Source: Anisakis pegreffii
Taxonomy: Eukaryota; Nematoda; Chromadorea; Rhabditida; Anisakidae
DNA length: 64,000 bases
Assembly (NCBI GenBank): GCA_035041965.1
Contig: JAPYMA010000619.1
Span: 1 to 64,000 of the forward strand
Direction of reading: 5' to 3'
Below are positions 55,783-64,000 of the stretch, in pieces. Numbering within the stretch: position 1 is the stretch's first letter; every line of letters starts with the position of its first letter. A program made the translations under genes and the position numbers. The notes beneath the pieces were generated by a model that saw only the letters and a program-made list of their open reading frames with translations, was not told where the DNA came from and ran no database searches.

Positions 55783-56399
55783 AATACGATTATCAAAATA
55801 GATGTTCATTGATTCATTTATTCATAATAATCATGAGAACAACACTACAATCATTTTTAAGTTCATACAATTGTCGACCACTTCAGTGCAATTTCACGAG
55901 CAGCGTTACCGTATTTTGCGTATGCAATCTCGAATGGCAATTGCAGCAGTTCATACTTCATAAAAGTGATGTATTCGATTGCAAGTCTGAAAAATATCTA
56001 CTTTGAATTGTCCAGCTGTCAAATATGGTGACATTCTGGTACAGATGTTCATATGATGATGGCGAATTTACAATGAATGTTAATGTTTGAACCTTCCAAA
56101 CATAGACATCTCTGAGAAATGAATATAATGCGCAGGACCAAATGGCTAGAGTTGTCAATAAATGGTCAGTCTTTCTTCTTCTGTGTAGTATCTAAAACAT
56201 CAACCTTGAATTACCTCTGTGAAATTGATCAGTCATCTAACAATAAGTGTTGTTATTCAAGTGACTATTCAAGTTGTTATGAATAATAACTTTAATTGCT
56301 GGAGGTATTGCGCTCCTTGTTTCATGAATATTGACTAGTTGCGATTATAAACTTTACCCAAGTTATGATAAGAGTTCAGAAGATAAATTTTGCTCTTGC
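55783..56399. other. Non-coding flank of the bHLH exon
   Basis: The minus strand at about 56150-56090 reads LAIWSCALYSFLRDVY, which loosely resembles a bHLH helix 2, but the phase does not match the exon at 56400-56575. Otherwise nothing. Confidence 0.3.
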
Positions 56400-56575
56400 C
56401 TCAAAACCTCAATACGACTCAGTGATTTCTCGTAAACGAATGTTGGAATATGTAAACGAAGCGTGTTGAAGGCGATATTCAGTCGTTGCATCCTCCTTCG
56501 TTCACGTTCATTCGCAGCTTCACGTTGTGCAACAGTCGTCCTACGACATCGTGCTCGTTGTCTCACTTGTTTCAT
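56400..56575 (-). CDS. bHLH transcription factor, first exon, Fer/PTF1a-like
   Basis: ATG 56575 has an in-frame stop (TGA) directly before it, so it is a real start. The frame encodes an Arg-rich start, then the basic region and helix 1 ([20 protein letters not shown]) with the E-box-contacting Glu and Arg (ERERRR). The loop [13 protein letters not shown] is closest to the PTF-YEK-LSRIETLR of vertebrate FERD3L and its Fer/PTF1a relatives. The frame runs on to a stop at 56363, but helix 2 is not encoded there. The exon probably ends at AG|GCAAGA, a GC-type donor in phase 2, or at GAG|GTTTTG. The exon with helix 2 is not identified. Such factors act as heterodimers with an E-protein in neural or other cell-fate decisions. 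Confidence 0.7.
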
Positions 56576-57188
56576 TCAATTTGTTGAACGCTACAATCAG
56601 AAATGACCTGAATTTATGTCCTCAACTTGAATGAATCTACAGAACATTCATCAGTCTCTCGTTGAAATATCCATTGGCTGACATCAAACGTAGCATCCAT
56701 AACATTCTACTACGAATTAAGAAGTTGAATCGTCGCTAAGTGCGCATATCTTTTGCACTTCGGATTCATATGCGCTCTAATCCACTATTAAAGCACAAAC
56801 CTGTTAAGCACCTACAAGCACTCAACAATCATAATTTGTAAGAAATGAAAATATGTTAGTAAGTGCAGCGAACTCTAAATTTGCAATAACTTCAGACGGA
56901 CACTGAAATATTTGTGGGAGAAAATATCCAACAATAAGAAATAAGTTTACAACATCAAAACCGAAGCTGATTCATCGATGAAATTCTACCCAATGTTGAC
57001 TTCACTAATCCAGTATGTCTGAAGTCAGAGGTTATTATCAGCAGGGGGATTAGAGCTGGATGGAGCGACTGAATGGATCAGAATCGAATAATGTGGCTGC
57101 ATTCTGATACCGTCAAAGTGATATTACCGTCAAGTGAAACTGCAATCTGAAAGAATATAACAAAAATATCCGAACGCTAATAAAAACG
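56576..57188. other. Non-coding, nothing recognised
   Basis: Likely the upstream region of the bHLH gene (minus strand). No specific site is supported. Confidence 0.45.
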
Positions 57189-57443
57189 ATGGTTTGTAAG
57201 AATTTTTTATGGCGAACAGGATACGCTCAATTGCGTCTTCATGGAAAAGCGCACGCCAAAGCCGAACAATGTCCACTTATAGAAATTGAGATTGGAAAAC
57301 AGTATCATAAAGGGTTTGAAAAAGTTGTAATGATGCAATGTTGTGATGCTAATCGTGTGAATGGAATGATTCAACAAATGCTCGCAATGAACGATATCCA
57401 GTTGGATATTTCATGTAATCGAGTTATGTTTTTGGATTTATGA
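57189..57443 (+). CDS. Small ORF, 84 aa, unknown
   Basis: An intronless ATG-to-TGA frame in A-rich context (AAAACGATGG). The N-terminal 25 residues are basic and hydrophobic (NFLWRTGYAQLRLHGKAHAK), which would suit a mitochondrial presequence. The rest is balanced (IEIEIGKQYHKGFEKV, MIQQMLAMNDIQL). I recognise no family. Codon composition looks like coding rather than AT noise. Confidence 0.35.
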   Translation: MVCKNFLWRTGYAQLRLHGKAHAKAEQCPLIEIEIGKQYHKGFEKVVMMQCCDANRVNGMIQQMLAMNDIQLDISCNRVMFLDL

Positions 57444-57582
57444 TTCAACAAGTAAAATGCAATGTTCTCAAAAAATATTTTTCATTGGATATATGAGGCG
57501 CTGATGGGGTTTCTTTAATACGACTATGTGCAACAAGCAAATCAATGAATGAAAAACACTTATTCACAGGAAAGAGGACTAA

Positions 57583-58041
57583 TTAATTGACATTTGATGG
57601 AGTCTCATGCACACTTCTGTTGACGATGAACTCGCGTAACTGTACTGTATGGAAATATTCTTTGTGCTTGTGAGAAATGAACTGTTTGAGAAATACTTGA
57701 TTGCGGTGATGTATCGTATTCATTAGGAAACAATTCAAGAGGACAATCATGTAATATATCATGTTTTCCTGTAATACACGTTTCCTGATTGGCTTCACAA
57801 TCGTGGATACTCCGGCCCACAAGGTGTGCGAGGCGTTATTGCAGGGGATGCGAGATAAGACGAAGACGAAAAAAGCCTTATCCTCGCCTTCCCATGATAA
57901 CTCGCACGGTATGATTGCTTGCTTATAATGCACTTGCATTGCTTGCCTAAAATATGGATCAATTTTAATCATCCTAACTAACACTAACAAATTTTCTTCA
58001 ATTCCACAGTCATAATGTTTTTTTTTGCTGAGAACTGACAA
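57583..58041 (-). CDS. Long minus-strand open frame, unknown
   Basis: Open for 152 codons, but the first ATG falls at about residue 24 (MIKIDPYFRQAMQ). A second minus-strand frame (57820-57605) is open across the same DNA and is richer in Asp, Ser, Gln and Pro (PNEYDTSPQSSISQ). At most one is real. Neither shows a motif or clear splice signals. It may be an exon of a gene upstream of the bHLH exon. Confidence 0.2.
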   Translation of the reverse strand: MSVLSKKKHYDCGIEENLLVLVRMIKIDPYFRQAMQVHYKQAIIPCELSWEGEDKAFFVFVLSRIPCNNASHTLWAGVSTIVKPIRKRVLQENMIYYMIVLLNCFLMNTIHHRNQVFLKQFISHKHKEYFHTVQLREFIVNRSVHETPSNVN

Positions 58042-58778
58042 TTATGTTAAACAGTGACGAGTTGGACTCGTGAAGTATAGCAACAGGAAAATATTTGACT
58101 TTTGATAAATGGTTTCCGTCTACAATCATTATTTTGATTACGATATTCTAGAATGTGACTATGTAAATAAAATAATGTTCAAACAGATATTGCAAAACAA
58201 TATCAGCTGAAAACATCGAAAACACCAACAACAAAACATTTCTCGATTCTTCATTCAAAATATTTGCTCAGTGATAAGGAACACTCGAATCGCCGACCAA
58301 ATCCCAGACAGAATAGTGAAAATTGAACGACGTTAACAGCAGATGTTCATGCGAAACGGCTGGAATGGTGGCGAGTTGGAATCACCAAGAATAACAGCAA
58401 CAAAATGTTTTTTCATTCAGGAATCACAATGTTCACTCCATGATAAGCGATGTCTGAATTGCCAGCCGGATTATCTACCTCCAGACGAAATATTCAACAA
58501 TTCAGTGAACTCGGTTGCAGATTGATCACCGTAGCGTCTGCAATGATAACGATAACGAGTCTTCTCCTGCGACATCAACGGAATGTTTTCGTATCCAATG
58601 AAAACAGTTCAAAATATTTGCCTGAGCGACTGGTGATAACCCAGTCGTTAATCCTTTCATCTAAAACGATGCGATGTGTGATCAAAACAAAATTCGGCTA
58701 TAAATTGACATCAGTTGGCAGTTCAATATTCATTCTGTTGTCTGACTGATTAAACGTTTCGAATCTTCATTCTTCAAC
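58042..58778. other. Non-coding, nothing firm
   Basis: Two overlapping plus-strand frames (58343-58749) have no family or splice support. Confidence 0.45.
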
Positions 58779-59928
58779 ATGTCAATGAAAATCGTTCTGC
58801 TTTGTGCCATCCTCGTGGTGATCTTGGAACAAGGTTAACTTCTATCACAATATCTACCTACTTCATGATTCTTGCTAGTGAAAGATCTTCATAAATCCTT
58901 TCTAAATACCATTATTCAAATTGATTCTGGGTAATCCCAACTATGAAGCTGCAAGAATTTCATTTGGATTCAATTTCGATTTTATCGCTGTGAACAGCTG
59001 CTCGCACTCGAGTTCTGGTAATGATGATGTCTGGATGCTTATCAAAAGGAACCAGCATCACCTTGATGATGAATAATAGTTTAGTTGAGTTTCACTCGGA
59101 GCTCGTTCAATTTCAGCTCATTCAATAGAAAAATTGCGCATCATGGCGTCAGAGGTTGGATCTCCACATGGTCCAGTTGCTACGCACAGACTGTGGAGAA
59201 GAATAACGAGATCAGTCCCTGAATCGAAGATGAGGAGGCATCAACTTGTAAGAAATTATAATTCTTTCATCAATCTTTTTTTGATATATTGAGAAAGGCG
59301 AAATTGAAGGCAAACAAACGATCTTGTATCGTTTGATAACCTCACGAGAGCGATACATGCGATGCTCAATAAGTTACTGCTAAAAGGTTTTCGGAAAGAG
59401 AATCAATTAGCAACATTGCCCGTGAACCGCTGAGTGCTATTTTAGTAAAACTGGAAGCATTCTAGCCCATCACACATGATCACTTTATCTTACTTCTGAT
59501 TATGCTTGTCAACTGATCCATCGGATTTGCCACGCAGCGGATTCACTTCAGTTTCGTCCATAGCACCATTTATCCCAATGTATTGGTGCGATCGGGATAC
59601 AGAAGTGCATCGGGCACGACTTTCGAACATGCAACGGATCCGATCGCCCATGAAACCAAATAGTTGGAATGATAAAAGATGAAGAGAAAAAAACGTGTTT
59701 CATAAATGAAACTGCTCATGACGCTCTTGTCTACTGGAGGAAATTGGGCCCATTCCAGTCAACTTCCGAAATGTGTCAACATTGATGGTGCTGTTTTTCT
59801 TTCATACCCTCATATAATTTCAACTAATCGATATTATTCCTTCTCAGGTGTCTCGAAAAAGCAGATCGCAATGGTTCACGGATAACATCAAGCAAATTAT
59901 GGATATTCTAAATGGCTTGCAGAAATAG
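58779..59928 (+). CDS. Putative secreted peptide precursor, three exons, 88 aa
   Basis: Exons 58779-58833, 59117-59247 and 59848-59928 join in phase (1, 0) through standard sites (CAAG|GTTAAC, TTTCAG, CTT|GTAAGA, TTCTCAG). Exon 1 alone encodes a textbook signal peptide (MSMKIVLLCAILVVILEQ), with cleavage likely near EQA-HS. The rest has no cysteine and is rich in basic residues, with possible processing sites (RR, RR, RK). The C-terminal 18 residues (WFTDNIKQIMDILNGLQK) form a clear amphipathic helix. Signal peptide, dibasic sites and an amphipathic C-terminal helix suggest a neuropeptide, hormone or membrane-active peptide. No amidation Gly is present at the end. I do not recognise the family. 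Confidence 0.55.
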
Positions 59929-61273
59929 AACAACCTACAAATGTAACTGATACAAAGAGTCTGAGATCTTGGCGAAAACAAGAAATGCGTGGTGGAATTT
60001 ATAAATGTTTTTGGTAGCCTCATCGAAATTCATGAACACAGACTGTGAACATAAGTTGATTGATTGGATTGTGAGGAAGGAACTTCGTGAAAGTATTTAC
60101 GATGTCCAGCATATTTTGGAATGTTCGCCAGACATCTCAGACTCATTCGTTTTCTCAATTTGTGTGCTTATAATCAACATCAACTGCTGTGGTGCAGTGG
60201 CAATAATACTGCAAATTCACATTACCTCAACCCGTATTATCGCTCATATCGTCTTCAATTCATCCCGTAATCAGCATTCACATTAAGTACAAACTCAAAT
60301 TTACTCCAATGCCATCAACACATTGGGCATTATCAACGATACATCTTTTATATTGTCTTTTATTGTCTGTTTTGTAATAATTTTCCTACTGCAATATTTT
60401 TTCTCTTCAATCCTAATAATCTTCAACCGGAATAAACAATTTGCAACCATGACTTGAACATCAACATCTTTATATTCAAACATTAGATGTATTATACTAA
60501 TAATCATACCAAAATCATTGGGCAAATCAAATCTTCGGGCAAAAATAGTTGCAGAGTGGTAACCGATGGTTCGGAAGAGAATAATCCGAAGGCTGAGATA
60601 GGTGGACTCAACTTGCAAGCTTACCGATCAATATTGAATGAGTGAAGTTAGAGTCAGTAAAACTCATGATGCTGCTAAAGTCTTGTATTGTTTAGAAAAT
60701 ACTGACAGCCGAATTATAAGTAAAATCAAAACCGCAGTCTGAGAAGGTCTCTGAACAGCAAAATGTTTTCCTTTTCTATTGTTCTTTAACAATGTGAGTG
60801 ATACAGGATAGTATAATATCTATCCGTATAACGAAGCTACGGTCAGTGTGAAGCTTTGCTGGGTATAAGTTATTGTGCAAGAACTTATTCAACATTTAAC
60901 CACCAGTACAAGTGTAGAGTGGACAGTCTGATCAATCACCTCCGAGTCAACAAAAAGAAACCGTTTTGGACAGGGTCACATTCGGTATGGAAGATATGAA
61001 TCAACTTCTTATATCTGTCAACATGTCATGCTTATCTTTAACTGTGACCAAAAACTCTTCAGTACACCTCCGTTGAACAGTGATCGCTTGTAAAGAATTC
61101 AATGAGAGACGCAGAAGAATGCACACAGAAATGCCGCCACATCTATCCCTAAACGATAACGTGAAAACTACTGCTCTTACATTTATCCACTTTTCACCGA
61201 CAGGTGCCAATCTATACACCCGACCTCGAATTCAAAACTCAATCAGACCCTTAAATGAAGCCCACTCGACCTA
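59929..61273. other. Non-coding, nothing firm
   Basis: Frames at 60005-60286 (plus) and 60301-60618 (minus) have no motif, signal peptide or splice support. The DNA at 61000-61270 is somewhat less AT-rich with no recognised content. Confidence 0.4.
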
Positions 61274-61490
61274 AGTCAATCGGGGAACACGACAATTGAC
61301 CAAGCGACATCTGCCAACACGATGTTTCGCCAAAAAAAGTCGGTCACACAAACTTCGTTCGCGAACGCTTAGGCTCACGCTGAGGCTACGCTTACGTTGA
61401 ACCTAGACGAAGTTTGTGTGACCGACTTTTTTGGCGAAACGTCGTGTTGGCAGATGTTGCTTGGTCAATTGTCGTAGACCCAGTCAATCG
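61274..61490. mobile_element. 199-bp fold-back miniature transposon with 9-bp duplication
   Basis: The element spans 61283-61481. Its arms 61289-61358 and 61407-61475 are inverted copies of each other over 69-70 bp, with two substitutions and one indel, around a 48-bp loop. Outside the arms both ends begin GGG when read inward. Identical 9-bp direct repeats (AGTCAATCG) lie at 61274-61282 and 61482-61490. A 9-bp target duplication with G-starting ends is typical of Mutator-like elements, so this is probably a non-autonomous MULE. High arm identity and an intact duplication suggest recent activity. It is about 260 bp upstream of the prp-18 start codon. Confidence 0.82.
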
Positions 61491-61748
61491 CAATAGATCC
61501 GCGAGCATTAGATAATGCTTCATGCGAACGATCGGATCTGGTTCGTATCGCATTTCGTAAGCATGCATGGCAGTTTGATTCGTTTTCCCATTACGAGTAT
61601 GCGATGAATGTGCGCAGTACTCTCGTGACTCACGATTGTCGATCGATTCGGTCCTCTGTTTTTTTCAATTCCTTTCGCTATCACGGTATTTTTCATTGTG
61701 AATTTTTCAGTATTTTACAGCTTGGAAAATTCGTGAGTACATAGCAAA

Positions 61749-62575
61749 ATGGATGTGTTGAAGGCTGAAATTGAGAGGAAACGAAAACAGGTCAAAGATG
61801 TGGTAGATGAGGTATGCTATATGACTACGGTTTCATTTTATCGGTAATTCGTTGATTATCACTTTCTTTGTAGTTATACTCGTTGAAATGATAATATTAT
61901 AAATGAATCTGTTAACTGTTAACTTTACAATCCATTAATTTGTAAAACAGCGTTTAAATTTGTTAACACTGACGATCAAAACACAAAGTTCTTATTAATA
62001 TTTTGCGCAAAGTTGCCGGAAAATATGTGTGGCATCCGTTTTTCACTTATTTATTTCACCTGAATATATATTCACATTTTGACGCTGTCATCTCGAATAC
62101 TGAACCCAGACCCAGCATTAGCCAACTACTATTATTTCATTGAAAATCTGAAAAATGTCTAGAGTCAGCCAATAAATTGATCAAATTTGATCTTATTCGC
62201 GTTAGTTATTCAGATTTTAATTAGTATAATAATAAATTCAGGTTTCTGGTAAGAAATATTTCAAGCGAGGTGAACTTGTTGAGAAGCAGAAGCAGGCGTA
62301 TTGGCAGAAATATAATAGTAAGCACGGCTTGTGCGTACAATCAACCAGTAGCACCGTACGTATTGTTGCACTGATTAATAATATTTCTATCCTCAATATC
62401 ATAAATACCACTCCATTGACATCCACAACCGTGTGATATTTTCATGTTCTGATTTATTCCGGTTCATTTAGTTTCATGTAATTTTTCGAAATCACTGACA
62501 TGTTGTGGTAGCACACTGGATATTTTGTTTGATTGTTCAATAAAATACGCTGGCAACTTGTTATAGTACCACGCT

Positions 62576-62618
<43 letters not shown>

Positions 62619-64000
62619 GATTGCTCAGTCGCGGTTATTAATAACTTGTCAGATCTGCTGTGAATGATTGCAATAGAACAATTTTCAAATTTTGATTAAC
62701 TTAGCACGCTGGAAATGATAAATAACCTATCGAAAATACAGAACGAAGCAGTCAGTGATAACGACTCAAAGAAAGATACGAATCATGAAAGCAAGGAGAT
62801 CATTGATGAATCCGATGATCTTTCTCGAGCCGAAGTTATTCGACGCCTGCGTACCAGAAGTCAGCCGATCACTCTGTTCGGTGAATCCGAATCTGAATCA
62901 AGGGCGCGTTTACGGAAACTTGAAATTGAACAGGTTCTTTTCTGCTCGATTACATTTTACTATCGTTTTAGTGAAATTTTCATTGGCAATGAGAATGCCT
63001 TCTTTTCTTTTCGTTTCATATCGTTTGAGTGCTATTTTCTTGACAACTATCCTGTTGCTTTTTTTGTAAAATTCAAGTAATATCTCGAAGAATTGTGTTC
63101 CCATTGCTTGCTCAATGTCTTCACGGATCATTCAGTCATTCGGTTTGATCAAAAGCTGATAGTTTAGTCTTTCTTGTTAACTCAACCTATCTGAATTTAA
63201 TCAGTCTTCGAATGCAAATACACAATCATAATACCAAGCGAGCATTATCTAGTAGCTGAGATCTTGTTGAGCAGATACATTTCGATTTCAGCCAGATATG
63301 AAAGAGGGATGGAAGAATGATTTTCAATCGGCAATGAGAGAAGTGGATCATGAACTTGTTGAAGAAGTTATTAAAGGCGAGCAAAATAGTGCAGGTTTGC
63401 AGGATTAAGATTTCGTGCATGTCCAGTGTGTTTGTTGGGCCTTCTTCTCGTATTCGTACCTTGTGACTTTCAGTGTTTACTTTGTTATTAGTCTGTTGTT
63501 GGTTCTTTATTAATATTTTAAAATCTACAGGAAAACATGATGTTGATATGCCTGGAACAGCTGAAGACACAGACTGGGAGAGAATCGAGGCGAACGCCCA
63601 GTTGTTGGGTGAAGGTGACAATCCCAACCGAGACTGCGATATCATTCGAGAGTTTTTCAATTACATTTTAACACGTTGGGGTAAAGCGTTGAATGCACGT
63701 GATGAACTCACGAAAAGGTTTGTTTTTGATCATTGATGGCACAATCAATGGTTGTTCTTAGTCATGAATATTGACCAAGACTGTCATCACCAATATTGAC
63801 TGTTATTTGCATTTTTACTGTCATGAATACTCGAATGGTCATGTTCATGATATTGGTGCATCATTCATTATTTTTTGCTAGTATATTATGATTGGTTGCG
63901 TGCTTGATTCGACTTAATTGATTGTTTACCAGATAATGAATGAGGTTAGAGGCAGTTAGCATTGGTGTTAAAATTGTTTTGATTAGTTTCTTATTGTAAA
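61749..64000 (+). CDS. prp-18: Pre-mRNA splicing factor PRP18, 5' part, cut by window end
   Basis: Exons: 61749-61811, 62242-62317, 62752-62933, 63292-63394, 63531-63717; all phases join and the last donor (AG|GTTTGT) leads out of the window. About 203 residues are present. Exon 1 starts MDVLKAEIERKRKQ as in PRP18 proteins; KKYFKRGELVEK follows. The PRP4-like motif is in exon 3 (AEVIRRLRTRSQPITLFGES), and the C-terminal PRP18 domain starts in exon 5 (CDIIREFFNYILTRWGKALN, then ARDELTKR). PRP18 acts with U5 snRNP in the second step of splicing. The most conserved loop and C-terminal helices lie beyond 64000. Exon 2 could instead end at 62358 (ACC|GTACGT), but only the 62317 donor keeps the frame with the GAAGCAG acceptor at 62751. 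Confidence 0.93.
62579..62614. repeat. (AT)n microsatellite in prp-18 intron 2
   Basis: About 18 AT dinucleotides, uninterrupted. Confidence 0.97.

Noticed and set aside
55958..56158. Helix 2 exon of the bHLH gene
   Set aside because: LAIWSCALYSFLRDVY looks similar, but its only acceptor (CTCTAG) gives the wrong phase and the spacing is three residues too long.
60005..60618. Frames of 93 (plus) and 105 (minus) codons
   Set aside because: No signal peptide, splice sites or family motif. Composition fits chance frames in AT-rich DNA.

Overview
The window is low-GC, intron-rich animal DNA, most likely from a nematode. The evidence is compact exons bounded by TTTTCAG-type acceptors, introns of kilobase size, a gene with only the first half of a paired domain (the npax type known from nematodes) and an LST-4-type sorting nexin. 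No species can be named. There are no bacterial-style operons, CRISPR arrays, rRNAs or tRNAs that I can support.

Layout. Positions 1-3315 hold the end of a satellite array with a 403/404-bp unit, about 8.2 copies, entering from the left edge. A fold-back repeat (3391-3642) and a decayed satellite-like remnant (about 4475-4600) follow. A small cysteine-rich secreted-peptide ORF lies on the minus strand (5690-5962). The largest gene is an SNX9/LST-4-family sorting nexin on the plus strand (11602-28907, 14 exons, about 641 aa, SH3-PX-BAR). A hAT-type transposon sits in its first intron, and other introns hold candidate alternative first exons and a nested antisense ORF. About 7 kb of sparse sequence follows, then an npax-like gene (36303-41494, plus). 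A 169-bp GC-rich miniature transposon (42867-43035) sits just downstream of the 3' end of a minus-strand seven-transmembrane receptor gene (43150-46227). From 46 to 56 kb there are only weak candidates: a Cys-rich exon, a duplicated segment and a second hAT copy. A minus-strand bHLH exon lies at 56400-56575. A new three-exon secreted-peptide gene lies at 58779-59928. A 199-bp fold-back element with 9-bp target duplications is at 61283-61481. The 5' part of prp-18 (61749 onward) runs off the right edge.

How the parts relate. The genes look like unrelated neighbours: membrane trafficking (SNX9/LST-4), transcription (npax, bHLH), signalling (7TM receptor, secreted peptides) and splicing (PRP18). 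The most novel-looking items are the two putative secreted peptides, the satellite with its two nested levels of periodicity, and three families of miniature transposons with readable target-site duplications. Exon boundaries were set by eye from splice-site sense, reading frame and family similarity. Where phases do not join I say so.
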